NCBI RefSeq assembly: GCF_023721835.1
Contig: NZ_JAMKFE010000001.1
Location: forward strand, 434,001 to 498,000
Reading direction: 5' to 3'
Length of the DNA stretch: 64,000 nt
Origin: Caldimonas mangrovi
Lineage (GTDB): Bacteria > Pseudomonadota > Gammaproteobacteria > Burkholderiales > Burkholderiaceae_C
The position numbers and the translations under genes were made by a program. The notes below the pieces were generated by a model. It was not told the origin of the DNA. It saw only the letters and a list, made by a program, of their open reading frames with translations, and searched no databases. Positions 31,240 to 42,158 of the stretch are shown here, piece by piece (position 1 is the first letter of the stretch; every line of letters starts with the position of its first letter).

Positions 31240-31288
31240 GCCTCGCCACTGAGGCACTCGCATCCATGCAGGGATCGCCGTTGATCCC
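31240..31288 (-). promoter_or_regulatory. Two-hairpin ANTAR-binding RNA motif in the nrtA leader
   Basis: Reading the minus strand, the first hairpin is GGGATC-AACGGC-GATCCC (31288-31271) and the second is GCCTC-AGTGGC-GAGGC (31255-31240). Both have six-base loops with A at position 1 and G at position 4, which is the published recognition pattern of ANTAR-domain antiterminators. The terminator follows 17 bases further on. A gene for an ANTAR protein lies directly upstream on the same strand. The binding itself is inferred. Confidence 0.75.
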
Positions 31289-31410
31289 CGAGGCGACTCT
31301 CGCAACCCCTGTGCCAGCAGAAAACCGGCAACTCCGCCCGCTTGAGCCCCGTTACGGTGCGCGGCGGCGCGTGCACCGCACAAGCGCTGTGCGGCTCGCG
31401 CTGTTCACGC

Positions 31411-32043
31411 TCATCCGAGCATGTCCGCCACGTCGATCACGCGCTGCGCCACGTCGGCGAGACGCAGCCCCTTGTCCATCGACGCCTTGCGCAGCCGTTC
31501 ATAGGCGTCCTGCTCGTTGCAGCGGTGCCGGCTCATCAGGATGCCTTTTGCGCGGTCGACGACCTTGCGGTCCTGCAATTGCGTCCTGGCGTCGGCCAGT
31601 TCCCGGCGCAGACCCTCCTCGTGTTGGAACCGGGCGAGTGCGATGTCCAGGACCGGTTTGACGCGCTCCGAGGCGAGGCCCGCGACCACATAGGCCGTCA
31701 CGCCGGCCGCGATGGCGTCCTTCACGTGGGACGTATCGCTGTCATCGGTGAACAGCACGATGGGGCGGCGTGCGTCGCGGGTCGCGAACACCACATGCTC
31801 CAGCGTGTCGCGAGCCTGGCTTTCCGCGTCGACGATGATCATGTCCGGCTGGATCTGCGCCAGCCGCTCGGGCAGGAATACGTCAGGCGGCAGCACTGCG
31901 ACGATGTTGTAGCCGCCCTCCAGCAGGCCGATGCGCAGGCTGCGAGAGCGCTCGGCCTCCCACCACGCCTGGGCGTCGGCCGGATCGGGGGCCAGGGTGT
32001 CGGGGGCGACGATGACGATGCGCAGGGCAGGAGCGGTGTCCAT
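31411..32043 (-). CDS. nasT: NasT-like response regulator with ANTAR RNA-binding domain
   Basis: A protein of 210 residues: a receiver-like domain (about residues 20-140, with DMIIVDAES and IVLFTDDSD), then a helical linker and a C-terminal ANTAR domain (RKVVDRAKGILMSRHRCNEQDAYERLRKASMD). Family members bind paired hairpins in leader RNA and prevent termination of nitrate assimilation operons. The start is the ATG at 32043; an upstream ATG at 32088 is in frame but poorly supported. It lies upstream of nrtA with the target leader between them. Confidence 0.92.
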   Translation of the reverse strand: MDTAPALRIVIVAPDTLAPDPADAQAWWEAERSRSLRIGLLEGGYNIVAVLPPDVFLPERLAQIQPDMIIVDAESQARDTLEHVVFATRDARRPIVLFTDDSDTSHVKDAIAAGVTAYVVAGLASERVKPVLDIALARFQHEEGLRRELADARTQLQDRKVVDRAKGILMSRHRCNEQDAYERLRKASMDKGLRLADVAQRVIDVADMLG

Positions 32044-32086
32044 GGCGCGGCAAGGCAGCAACATCCAGGCCAGCCACTCGCCATGC

Positions 32087-32110
32087 AAAACGCCGGCGTG
32101 TTGCCGGCGT
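32087..32110 (-). terminator. Short terminator after the small HTH gene
   Basis: A perfect 8-bp stem, ACGCCGGC / GCCGGCGT with a 5-base loop at 32090-32110. Four A residues (32087-32090) give a short U-tract on the minus strand. It probably separates the small HTH gene from nasT. Confidence 0.65.
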
Positions 32111-32133
32111 CGTCGTGTCGGGAAGGGCGGGCG

Positions 32134-32424
32134 TCAGAGGTGGCGCGGCGGATGCGGACGCAGCGTGCGGCGCAGCCATTCCAGCGAACGGCCGGCCGCG
32201 GTCAGTGCGCGGGGCGCCTCGGCATGGTCTCGTTCGAGCAGCACGCCGCTGGCGTTCAGCCGGCCGAGAAACTGCCGCACCGCCTCGCGTCCCAGCCCGC
32301 TGGCCCGCAGCAACTGGGCGAGCGGCACGAAGCCTTGCGACATCTGATGCAGCATCCGCTGGTAGGCGGTTCGCTGGTAAGCAACCGGTAGCTCCGGCCA
32401 GCCCGACAATTTGTATTCTTTCAT
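32134..32424 (-). CDS. Small putative winged-helix protein, 96 residues
   Basis: The sequence suggests a winged helix-turn-helix: FVPLAQLLRASGLGREAVRQFLGRLNASGVLLER resembles helices 2 and 3, followed by a wing and LTAAGRSLEWLRRTL. There are no membrane segments. The ATG at 32424 has GGAG three bases upstream. It is divergent from tsaD, with a 222-bp region between them, and upstream of nasT. I do not recognise a named family; DNA binding is inferred. Confidence 0.7.
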   Translation of the reverse strand: MKEYKLSGWPELPVAYQRTAYQRMLHQMSQGFVPLAQLLRASGLGREAVRQFLGRLNASGVLLERDHAEAPRALTAAGRSLEWLRRTLRPHPPRHL

Positions 32425-32646
32425 GGCTCCAACGACTCCCGGGCGGTCAGCCGCCTCGTCTTGCGATGCAAGGGAGCGAAGCCTACCGGGGTGGTTTTCC
32501 CTTGCAAAGAGCAATAAGGCCTACTTTGGTGCAAACCCTAGCATGAAGATGTGACAAAACGCGAGCAATAGGGGTTGACCGGCACGCCAGCTGCTGCAAG
32601 GCGCCTCGTCGGAAGGGCCAAGGTGTCGGAAGATACACTGCGCGGC

Positions 32647-33678
32647 ATGTTGGTCCTCGGCATCGAATCCTCCTGCGACGAAACAGGTGTGGCACTCGTT
32701 CGTGCCGCCGACCAGGGCATTCCCCGCTTGCTGTCCCACGCCCTGCACAGCCAGGTCGACATGCACCAGGCCTACGGCGGAGTGGTGCCTGAACTGGCGT
32801 CCCGCGATCACATCCGCCGCTTGTTGCCGCTGGCGCGGCAAGTGTTCGACGCGGCCGGCTGCGGCCTCTCCGAGGTGGATGTCATTGCCTACACGCGCGG
32901 TCCCGGGCTCGCCGGTGCCCTGCTGGTGGGTGCAGGGGGCGCGTGCGCGCTGGCCGCGTCGCTCGGCAAGCCGGTGCTGGGGATCCATCATCTCGAGGGT
33001 CACCTGCTGTCGCCTTTCCTGTCAGTCGACCCGCCACAGTTCCCCTTCGTCGCGCTGCTCGTCTCCGGGGGCCACACTCAACTGATGCGGGTCGACGGCG
33101 TCGGTGCCTACGAGCTGCTCGGCGAGACCGTCGACGACGCGGCCGGGGAAGCCTTTGACAAATCCGCCAAGTTGTTGGGGCTGGGCTACCCCGGCGGGCC
33201 GCAACTGTCCCGGCTGGCCGAGTTTGGCGACCCGTCCACGTTCGACCTGCCGCGACCGCTGCTGCACAGCGGCACGCTCGACTTCTCGTTTGCCGGGCTG
33301 AAGACGGCAGTGTGGACGCAGGTGCGCAAGCTCGGCACCAATGTCTGCGAGCAGGACCGCGCCCATCTGGCTGCCGCCACCCAGGCTGCGATCGTCGAGG
33401 TGTTGCTGAAGAAGTCGCTGGCAGCGTTGAAGCAGACCGGGCTGAAGCGCCTGGTGGTCGCCGGCGGTGTCGGCGCAAACCGGTCCTTGCGCGAGCAGCT
33501 CGATCTCGCCTGCGGCAAGCGAGGCATCCGGGTGCACTATCCCGAGCTGGCGCTGTGCACGGACAACGGCGCGATGATTGCCCTGGCTGCGGCAATGCGC
33601 CTGCAGGCAGGGCGCTCGCGGGCGGTGCGCGACTATGCCTTCGACGTCAAGCCTCGCTGGGAACTCGCCGCCGTCTGA
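32647..33678 (+). CDS. tsaD: tRNA threonylcarbamoyladenosine biosynthesis protein TsaD
   Basis: A protein of 343 residues that transfers threonylcarbamoyl to A37 of ANN-decoding tRNAs, working with TsaB and TsaE. Motifs are [13 protein letters not shown] at the start, the metal-binding [35 protein letters not shown] and [13 protein letters not shown]. The ATG at 32647 gives the exact family start. No tsaB or tsaE is nearby. Confidence 0.97.
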   Translation: MLVLGIESSCDETGVALVRAADQGIPRLLSHALHSQVDMHQAYGGVVPELASRDHIRRLLPLARQVFDAAGCGLSEVDVIAYTRGPGLAGALLVGAGGACALAASLGKPVLGIHHLEGHLLSPFLSVDPPQFPFVALLVSGGHTQLMRVDGVGAYELLGETVDDAAGEAFDKSAKLLGLGYPGGPQLSRLAEFGDPSTFDLPRPLLHSGTLDFSFAGLKTAVWTQVRKLGTNVCEQDRAHLAAATQAAIVEVLLKKSLAALKQTGLKRLVVAGGVGANRSLREQLDLACGKRGIRVHYPELALCTDNGAMIALAAAMRLQAGRSRAVRDYAFDVKPRWELAAV

Positions 33679-33743
33679 GCCCGTACGGGCCAGGCCCTAG
33701 AATCTCGCGCCTCGTTCCTGCGCGGTCGTCGCGCCCTCTTTCG

Positions 33744-35030
33744 ATGCTTGCCATGCCGACCTTCCGACACTGCTCCATGCTCGCGCTCGCTGCGCTGCTG
33801 CTTTTGACGGCTACGCTCGTCGCGGCCCAGCCCCGCCCGGTCAAGCTGGCGCTGATCGAAGGCCTCTCCGGCAGTTTCGGCAATGCCGGGGAAGCGGTGC
33901 ACCGCAACATCGTCTGGGCTGTCGAGCGCATCAATGCGCGTGGCGGCGTCAGGCTGCCCGACGGTCCCCGGCCGCTCGAGGTGATTCGCTTCGACAGCAA
34001 GGGTACGACCGATGAGGCGCTGTCGATGTTCAAGTCGGCGATGGACCAGGACATCGGCTTCGTGCTGCAGGGCAACAGCTCGGCCACAGCCGCCGCGCTG
34101 ATCGATGCCCTGAACAAGCACAACCAGCGCGAGCCGCAACGGCGCGCCCTGTTCCTCAACTACTCCGCGGTCGAGCCCAGCCTCACCAACGAGCGCTGCA
34201 GCTTCTGGCACTTCCGCTTCGACGCGCATGCCGACATGCGCCTGGCGGCCCTGATGGACGTGCTGACGGCCGATCTTGCCGTGCAGAAGGTCTACCTGAT
34301 CGGTCAGGACTACAGCTTCGGGCAGCACGTGGTGCGCAAGGCTCGCGAGCTGCTCGCGCAGCGCCGTCCCGGGCTGCAGGTGGTGGGCGAGGAACTGCAC
34401 CCGATCGGTCGCATCAAGGACTTCCTGCCGTATGCCGCCAAGATCAAGGCCAGCGGCGCGCAGGCGGTCGTCACCGGCAACTGGGGCAACGACCTCACGC
34501 TGCTCGTCAAGGCCGCTCGCGAGGCGGGGCTGGACGCGAAGTTCTACACGTTCTACGGCAATGCTCTGGGGGTGCCGGCGGCGATCGGTGCCGCCGGGGT
34601 GGGGCGGGTGCTTGCGGTGGCTGAATGGCACCCGAACACCGGCGCGCCGGCATCCGATGCGTTCTACACCAGCTTTCGCCAGCGTTTTCCCCGCTCCGAG
34701 GACGACTACCTGCATGCCCGCATGCAGGCCATGGTGGAGATGCTGGCGCAAGCCATCGAGGCTGCCGGCAGCACGGAAGCGGCAGCCGTGGCCCGCGCCC
34801 TGGAAGGGGCTCGATTCGACGGCCGCGCGCTGGGCGGGGTCCATGAAGGCCGGATGCGGGCTGCTGATCACCAGTTCATCCAGCCGTTGTATGTGAGCGA
34901 GATGCAGCGCGTCGGCAGCGAAGGGACCCGTTTCGACAACGAAGGCTCCGGCTTCGGCTTCCGGACGGTGCGCCATGTGCCAGCGGCGCAAACCGAGCTG
35001 CCGCACGCCTGCGCCATGGATCGCCCCTGA
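33744..35030 (+). CDS. Periplasmic binding protein of branched-chain amino-acid ABC type
   Basis: A protein of 428 residues with a Sec signal peptide (HCSMLALAALLLLTATLVAA) and a type I periplasmic-binding fold (KLALIEGLSGSFGNAGEAV, YLIGQDYSFGQH, AQAVVTGNWGNDLTLLVKAA). It is LivK-like but stands alone, without permease or ATPase genes, so it may serve distant transport genes or act in sensing. ATG at 33744 or 33753 could be the start; neither has a strong ribosome site. Confidence 0.85.
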   Translation: MLAMPTFRHCSMLALAALLLLTATLVAAQPRPVKLALIEGLSGSFGNAGEAVHRNIVWAVERINARGGVRLPDGPRPLEVIRFDSKGTTDEALSMFKSAMDQDIGFVLQGNSSATAAALIDALNKHNQREPQRRALFLNYSAVEPSLTNERCSFWHFRFDAHADMRLAALMDVLTADLAVQKVYLIGQDYSFGQHVVRKARELLAQRRPGLQVVGEELHPIGRIKDFLPYAAKIKASGAQAVVTGNWGNDLTLLVKAAREAGLDAKFYTFYGNALGVPAAIGAAGVGRVLAVAEWHPNTGAPASDAFYTSFRQRFPRSEDDYLHARMQAMVEMLAQAIEAAGSTEAAAVARALEGARFDGRALGGVHEGRMRAADHQFIQPLYVSEMQRVGSEGTRFDNEGSGFGFRTVRHVPAAQTELPHACAMDRP

Positions 35031-35049
35031 GCGGTTCGGCCGCTTCCCG

Positions 35050-35055
35050 TATAAT
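35050..35055 (+). promoter_or_regulatory. Candidate -10 element of the rpsO promoter
   Basis: A perfect TATAAT lies 151 bp before the rpsO ATG, just after the stop of the binding-protein gene. No good -35 hexamer is seen at the expected distance. It implies an rpsO leader of about 140 bases, long enough for S15 autoregulation. Confidence 0.55.
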
Positions 35056-35205
35056 TCCCGGGTTTTGCTGCGTCCGCCGCTGTTTGACGGGGGCTGCAAG
35101 GCACAAGCACGGCGTGGGTTGGTTTCACCCGCGACCGCAAGTGGCAACGAAACCGCGCGCTCGCATCAACACTCGCCGGGCAGCGGTTTCCATTGAAGGA
35201 ATCCG

Positions 35206-35475
35206 ATGTCCATCGCAGATATGAACACCGCCGAGATCATCAAGGCGAACGCGCGCGGCCCGGCCGATACCGGCTCCCCGGAAGTGCAGGTGGCCCTGCT
35301 GACCGCCCGCATCAACGAGCTGACCCCTCACTTCAAGACGCACGCCAAGGACCACCACGGTCGCCGCGGCCTGCTGAAGATGGTCAACCGCCGCAAGCGC
35401 CTGCTGGCCTACCTGAAGAACAAGGACGCCGACCGCTACACCTCGCTGATCCAGAAACTGGGCCTGCGCAAGTAA
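35206..35475 (+). CDS. rpsO: 30S ribosomal protein S15
   Basis: A protein of 89 residues, the standard length. The S15 signature [24 protein letters not shown] is followed by [24 protein letters not shown]15 binds 16S rRNA early in small-subunit assembly and in several bacteria represses its own translation. AAGGA precedes the start. Pnp follows on the same strand beyond a terminator, the usual rpsO-pnp order. Confidence 0.98.
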   Translation: MSIADMNTAEIIKANARGPADTGSPEVQVALLTARINELTPHFKTHAKDHHGRRGLLKMVNRRKRLLAYLKNKDADRYTSLIQKLGLRK

Positions 35476-35606
35476 GTTGGCCGCAGCTCCTGCACGGCCC
35501 GCGTCCAGCGTGGCATGGCTCCCGCAAGGGGCCGCAGCACCCCGGTGCGCGGCCTCGATGGGGCCGGTCACTCGGCGCGGTGGGTCGAAGGGAGCCGCAC
35601 GGTGAA

Positions 35607-35649
35607 GAAGAGCCTGTCTGGACGTGCCAGCACAGGCTCTTCGTTTTTT
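35607..35649 (+). terminator. Intrinsic terminator after rpsO
   Basis: A strong stem, GAAGAGCCTGT / ACAGGCTCTTC, extended inside by CTGG/CCAG with loop ACGTG, followed by GTTTTTT. It sits in the 313-bp rpsO-pnp gap and should limit read-through into pnp. Confidence 0.93.
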
Positions 35650-35681
35650 GGAGTCGAAGCGACTGAATGGGGTTGCTGTGT

Positions 35682-35719
35682 CATTCCAGCGGGGTTCTTC
35701 ACCGAGCCCCGCTGGAATG
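35682..35719 (+). promoter_or_regulatory. Perfect 13-bp hairpin in the pnp leader
   Basis: CATTCCAGCGGGG (35682-35694) pairs with CCCCGCTGGAATG (35707-35719) across a 12-base loop. There is no U-tract, so it is not a terminator. It lies 69 bp before the pnp ATG. In E. coli the pnp leader has an RNase III-cut hairpin that serves autoregulation, and this may be an analogue; that role is inferred. Confidence 0.6.
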
Positions 35720-35788
35720 GCACTCCGCTCCAGCGTTTTGGCTCCGGTTTCGGCGCGCCCGGCGCGCGCCTTTGAATGGAGACACGAC

Positions 35789-37939
<2,151 letters not shown>

Positions 37940-38014
37940 GCCTGCGCGGTCTGCCGGTGTTCCGCCGAAGGGCGGGTCACCGGCGGCGCTTCCAACGTCA
38001 CTTTCATCTTCATC

Positions 38015-39001
38015 ATGCGTGCGATCGAAATCACTCGCTACGGCGAGCCCGAAGTGCTGCAGCCCTGCGAGCGGCCCGACCCGGTGCCCGGTGCCGGGGA
38101 CGTGCTGATCCGTGTGCGGGCCTGCGGGGTCAACCGCCCCGACGTGTTGCAGCGCAAGGGGCACTACCCGGTGCCGCCTGGAGCCTCGGATCTGCCGGGG
38201 CTCGAGGTCGCCGGCCAGATCGTCAGCGGTGATGCCGATGGCATGGCGCGTGCCGGGCTCAAGCCGGGCGATCGCGTCTGCGCGCTGGTGCAGGGTGGAG
38301 GCTATGCCGAGCTGTGTGTCGCGCCGGCGGCGCAATGCCTGCCCGTGCCGGACGGCTGGTCCGACGTCGAGGCGGCCGGCCTGCCGGAGACCTTTTTCAC
38401 CGTCTGGTCCAACGTGTTCGATCGCGCCCACCTCGCCGCCGGCGAAACGCTGCTGGTGCAAGGCGGTTCGAGCGGCATCGGCGTCACCGCCATCCAGCTC
38501 GGCAAGGCCTTCGGCGCGACCGTCCTGGCCACGGCCGGCAGCGACGAGAAGTGCGACGCCTGCACCAGGCTCGGCGCAGACCACGCGATCAACTACCGCA
38601 GCCACGACTTCGTCGCCGAGGTGCAGCGGCTCACCAACGGCCGCGGCGCCGACGTCATCCTCGACATGGTGGCCGGCAGTTACGTCCCGCGCGAACTCGG
38701 CTGCCTGGCCGACGACGGCCGGCTGGTGATCATTGCGCTGCAAGGGGGCAGCAAGGCCGAGGTCGACCTTGCCAACCTGATGCGCCGGCGTCTGACGCTG
38801 ACCGGCTCCACACTGCGGCCGCGTCCGGTAGCCTTCAAGGCTGCTGTTGCGCGCCAGCTCAAGGACAGGGTCTGGCCGCTGCTGGCACAGCGCAAGATCG
38901 AGCCGGTGGTGTTCCGCACCTTTGCGGCTGCGCAGGCGGCCGAGGCGCATGCGCTGATGGAATCGAATCAGCACATCGGCAAGATCGTGCTGGTCTGGTG
39001 A
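38015..39001 (+). CDS. NAD(P)H quinone oxidoreductase, zinc-free MDR family
   Basis: A protein of 328 residues. The GroES-like N-terminal domain contains GVNRPDVLQRKGHYPVPPG, and the nucleotide-binding domain has LVQGGSSGIGVTAIQLGKAFGA. The zinc ligands of alcohol dehydrogenases are absent. It resembles the PIG3/TP53I3-like quinone reductases commonly found between pnp and tpiA in Burkholderiales. The exact substrate is unknown. Confidence 0.92.
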   Translation: MRAIEITRYGEPEVLQPCERPDPVPGAGDVLIRVRACGVNRPDVLQRKGHYPVPPGASDLPGLEVAGQIVSGDADGMARAGLKPGDRVCALVQGGGYAELCVAPAAQCLPVPDGWSDVEAAGLPETFFTVWSNVFDRAHLAAGETLLVQGGSSGIGVTAIQLGKAFGATVLATAGSDEKCDACTRLGADHAINYRSHDFVAEVQRLTNGRGADVILDMVAGSYVPRELGCLADDGRLVIIALQGGSKAEVDLANLMRRRLTLTGSTLRPRPVAFKAAVARQLKDRVWPLLAQRKIEPVVFRTFAAAQAAEAHALMESNQHIGKIVLVW

Positions 39002-39057
39002 GCGGCCCGGCTCCTTAGAATCTGCAACTTTTCCAGCGGGAACGGAGAACTTCACAC

Positions 39058-39798
39058 ATGCGTCGCAAACTTGTCGTCGGCAACTGGAAAATGCACGGCA
39101 GCCTGGCGTCCAATGGCGAACTGCTGGCCGGCGTCCGCGCGGCCGAGCCCTTCGTCTGCGAGGCTGCGGTGTGCGTGCCGTTCCCGTACCTTTCCACCTG
39201 TGTGCTGGTGCTGCAGGGCAGCCACATCGCGCTCGGCGCGCAGGACTGCTCGGCGCACGAGCAGGGCGCCTTCACCGGCGAAGTCTCGGCGGCCATGTTG
39301 GCCGACGTCGGCTGCCGCTACGTGATCGTCGGCCACTCCGAGCGCAGGGCTTACCACGCCGAGAGCGACCAGTTGGTCGCCGACAAGGCCAAGCTGGTTG
39401 TCGGCAAGGGGCTGGTGCCCATCGTCTGCGTGGGCGAGACGCTCGCTGAACGCGAAGCCGGCCAGACCGAAGCGGTCGTCAAGCGCCAGCTCTCTGCGGT
39501 GATCCATACGCTCGGCCATTGCGTCCCGCAGGCGGTGATCGCGTACGAGCCGGTCTGGGCCATCGGCACCGGCCGGACGGCGACGCCGGAGCAGGCGCAG
39601 GAAGTGCACGCCGTGCTGCGGGCGCAGTTGCACGCCGCGACCGAGCATGCCGGCGCCATGAAGATCCTCTACGGCGGCAGCGTGAAGGCCGACAACGCCG
39701 CCACGCTGTTCGCGCAACCCGATATCGACGGCGGCCTGATCGGCGGCGCGTCCTTGAAGGCGGCCGATTTCGTCGCCATCTGCCGCGCGGCGCTGTGA
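39058..39798 (+). CDS. tpiA: Triose-phosphate isomerase
   Basis: A protein of 246 residues that interconverts dihydroxyacetone phosphate and glyceraldehyde 3-phosphate. Catalytic residues are seen in GNWKMHG (Lys), VGHSERR (His) and [11 protein letters not shown] (Glu); [12 protein letters not shown] and GLIGGASL bind phosphate. It lies 38 bp before secG and was probably cotranscribed with it. Confidence 0.97.
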   Translation: MRRKLVVGNWKMHGSLASNGELLAGVRAAEPFVCEAAVCVPFPYLSTCVLVLQGSHIALGAQDCSAHEQGAFTGEVSAAMLADVGCRYVIVGHSERRAYHAESDQLVADKAKLVVGKGLVPIVCVGETLAEREAGQTEAVVKRQLSAVIHTLGHCVPQAVIAYEPVWAIGTGRTATPEQAQEVHAVLRAQLHAATEHAGAMKILYGGSVKADNAATLFAQPDIDGGLIGGASLKAADFVAICRAAL

Positions 39799-39835
39799 GC
39801 TGCCGCGCTCGACACAAGATTTCTGGAGAACCTCG

Positions 39836-40228
39836 ATGCAGTTGATGACCACCCTGATCCTCGTCGTGCAGTTGCTGGCGGCGCTGGTCATGATCGGGCT
39901 CGTGCTGGTGCAGCACGGCAAGGGCGCCGACATGGGCGCTTCCTTCGGCAGCGGCTCGTCCGGCAGCCTGTTCGGCGCCACCGGCAGCGCGAACTTCCTG
40001 TCGCGCACCACCGCCGTGTGTGCGACGGTGTTCTTCGTCTGCACGCTGGCGCTGGCCTATCTGTCCAATGCCCGCCCCGTCGAGAGCGAAGGCGCCAGCG
40101 TGCTCGAGCGCGCCGCGCCGGCCGCGTCAGAGCCGGCCGGCGGTGCAGGCCAGATCCCCGGTGCCGCGCCGCAACCGGCCGCGCCCGAGCAGCCCGCGTC
40201 CGGCGCAGCTCAAATTCCGGCTCAATAA
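39836..40228 (+). CDS. secG: Protein translocase subunit SecG
   Basis: A protein of 130 residues with two membrane helices (LILVVQLLAALVMIGLVLVQ and TAVCATVFFVCTLALAYLS) around the SecG loop GKGADMGASFGSGSSGSLFG. The tail is Ala/Pro/Gln-rich and disordered. SecG helps SecYE with protein export. GGAGA precedes the ATG. The tpiA-secG-tRNA-Leu-nuo order is a well-known proteobacterial arrangement. Confidence 0.96.
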   Translation: MQLMTTLILVVQLLAALVMIGLVLVQHGKGADMGASFGSGSSGSLFGATGSANFLSRTTAVCATVFFVCTLALAYLSNARPVESEGASVLERAAPAASEPAGGAGQIPGAAPQPAAPEQPASGAAQIPAQ

Positions 40229-40252
40229 TGTGCCGGCAGCAGGTGCGCTCCA

Positions 40253-40281
40253 TTGAGGGCGCACTGCTTTCGAGTTAGAAT
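40253..40281 (+). promoter_or_regulatory. Candidate sigma-70 promoter for tRNA-Leu (and nuo)
   Basis: TTGAGG (40253-40258), a 17-bp spacer and TAGAAT (40276-40281) closely match the housekeeping consensus. It would start transcription near 40288, about 105 bases before the tRNA. A bulged inverted repeat around TGCGC/GCGCA at 40240-40265 overlaps it and may end secG transcripts. Confidence 0.65.
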
Positions 40282-40392
40282 GCAAGGCTGTTCGGGGAGC
40301 CATTCATCCTCATGCAAACCGAACAAACGCCGTGCTTCAGGAAGGTGTCTCGCCATCGAGCCACCCGAGCGAATCGCACGGGATCACACCGG

Positions 40393-40477
40393 GCCGACGT
40401 GGTGAAATTGGTAGACACGCTATCTTGAGGGGGTAGTGGCGAAAGCTGTGCGAGTTCGAGTCTCGCCGTCGGCACCA
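40393..40477 (+). tRNA. tRNA-Leu (anticodon GAG)
   Basis: An 85-nt type II tRNA. The acceptor stem is GCCGACG/CGTCGGC, with discriminator A and encoded CCA (40475-40477). The D-loop contains AATTGGTAGA. The anticodon stem CTATC/GGTAG encloses loop TTGAGGG with anticodon GAG. A long variable arm follows, then the T-arm with GTTCGAGTC. It reads CUC leucine codons and precedes nuoA by 214 bp. Confidence 0.96.
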
Positions 40478-40691
40478 GGAATTCAATCGATGCGGTTTTC
40501 ATCCGGTGCCGCATCGGCCGCCCTGAAAGTGGTCTGAAGGGGACAACCGCAGGGGAAAGTGGGCGTGCTGAACAGCGGGGTCTCCGCTGGGAACAGCGCG
40601 CCTTCTTTTTGCCGGCGCGGGTGAGCCGGATCTCTGAAATCTTTCGCGCAGCCAACCTCCGAACCAGCGAGCCACGCGTTCAAGAGCCATC

Positions 40692-41051
40692 ATGAGCCTC
40701 GACCCCTACCTCCCTGTCATCCTGTTCATCCTGGTCGGTATCGCGGTTGGCGTCGCCCCTCAGGCGCTGGGCTTCCTGCTCGGCCCGCGCAAGCCGGATC
40801 CCGAGAAGAACTCGCCGTACGAATGCGGCTTCGAGGCTTTCGAGGACGCGCGCATGAAATTCGACGTGCGCTACTACCTCGTCGCCATCCTGTTCATTCT
40901 TTTCGACCTCGAAATCGCCTTCCTCTTCCCGTGGGCGATCGCATTGCGCGAGATCGGTCCGGTCGGCTTCTGGGCCATGATGATTTTCCTGGGCATCCTC
41001 GTCGTGGGTTTCGTCTACGAGTGGAAGAAGGGCGCCCTGGACTGGGAATGA
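40692..41051 (+). CDS. nuoA: NADH-quinone oxidoreductase subunit A
   Basis: A protein of 119 residues with three membrane helices and the conserved acidic loop [26 protein letters not shown]. It sits at the junction of the membrane and peripheral arms of complex I. It is the first gene of the nuoA-N operon. Upstream 40478-40691 holds only a GATGCGG/CCGCATC hairpin (40489-40515) and no clear promoter, so read-through from the tRNA promoter is possible. Confidence 0.97.
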   Translation: MSLDPYLPVILFILVGIAVGVAPQALGFLLGPRKPDPEKNSPYECGFEAFEDARMKFDVRYYLVAILFILFDLEIAFLFPWAIALREIGPVGFWAMMIFLGILVVGFVYEWKKGALDWE

Positions 41052-41067
41052 TGCGAGGAGTATCGCG

Positions 41068-41544
41068 ATGAGTATCGAAGGCGTCCTCAAGGAAGGCTTC
41101 ATCACCACGACGGCCGACAAGCTGATCAACTGGTCCAAGACCGGATCGCTGTGGCCGATGACCTTCGGCCTGGCTTGCTGCGCGGTCGAGATGATGCACG
41201 CCGGCGCGGCGCGCTACGACATCGACCGTTTCGGCATGCTGTTCCGCCCGAGTCCTCGGCAGTCCGATCTGATGATCGTCGCCGGCACGCTGTGCAACAA
41301 GATGGCGCCCGCGCTGCGCAAGGTCTACGACCAGATGGCCGAGCCTCGCTGGGTGCTGTCGATGGGGTCGTGCGCCAATGGTGGCGGGTACTACCACTAC
41401 AGCTATTCGGTGGTGCGCGGATGCGACCGCATCGTGCCGGTGGACGTCTACGTTCCCGGTTGCCCGCCGACCGCCGAAGCGCTGCTGTACGGCATTCTGC
41501 AATTGCAGACCAAGATCCGCCGCGAAAACACGATCGCCCGCTGA
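41068..41544 (+). CDS. nuoB: NADH-quinone oxidoreductase subunit B
   Basis: A protein of 158 residues that carries cluster N2, the last iron-sulfur centre before quinone. Ligands are the adjacent cysteines in [12 protein letters not shown], plus [12 protein letters not shown] and [15 protein letters not shown] precedes the ATG, 16 bp after nuoA. Confidence 0.97.
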   Translation: MSIEGVLKEGFITTTADKLINWSKTGSLWPMTFGLACCAVEMMHAGAARYDIDRFGMLFRPSPRQSDLMIVAGTLCNKMAPALRKVYDQMAEPRWVLSMGSCANGGGYYHYSYSVVRGCDRIVPVDVYVPGCPPTAEALLYGILQLQTKIRRENTIAR

Positions 41545-41561
41545 ACGCGCACCCCCGCCCT

Positions 41562-42158
41562 ATGAGCAAAATCGACACCCTACAGGCAGCGCTGGAGACG
41601 GTGCTGGGCTCCAGGATCAAGCGCATCGTGGCCGATCGCGGAGAGCTGACGCTCACCGTCGGGGCGACGGACTATCTTGACGTCGCACGTACGCTGCGCG
41701 ACTCGCCGGAGCTGCGCTTCGAGCAGTTGATCGACCTGTGCGGTCTCGACTATTCGGCCTACGGCGACGGCCGCTACGAGGGCCCGCGCTACTGCGTCGC
41801 GACACACCTGCTGTCAATCACCCACAACTGGCGCCTGCGCCTGAAGGTGTTCTGCCCCGACGACGACCTGCCGATGGTGGCCTCGGTCAACGAGGTGTGG
41901 AATGCGGCCAACTGGTTTGAACGCGAGGCTTTCGACCTCTATGGCATCGTCTTCGAAGACCACCTCGATCTTCGTCGCCTGCTGACCGACTATGGCTTCA
42001 TCGGCCACCCGTTCCGCAAGGACTTCCCGGTCACCGGTCACGTCGAGATGCGCTATGACGCCGAACAGAAGCGCGTCATCTACCAGCCGGTGACGATCGA
42101 GCCGCGCGAGATCACGCCCCGCGTGATTCGTGAAGAGAACTACGGTGGGCTGCACTGA
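41562..42158 (+). CDS. nuoC: NADH-quinone oxidoreductase subunit C
   Basis: A protein of 198 residues of the 30-kDa family. The signature is [46 protein letters not shown]. It is part of the peripheral arm and is not fused to NuoD here. The ATG at 41562 follows nuoB by 17 bp. After its stop the operon has an unusual 143-bp gap. Confidence 0.96.
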   Translation: MSKIDTLQAALETVLGSRIKRIVADRGELTLTVGATDYLDVARTLRDSPELRFEQLIDLCGLDYSAYGDGRYEGPRYCVATHLLSITHNWRLRLKVFCPDDDLPMVASVNEVWNAANWFEREAFDLYGIVFEDHLDLRRLLTDYGFIGHPFRKDFPVTGHVEMRYDAEQKRVIYQPVTIEPREITPRVIREENYGGLH

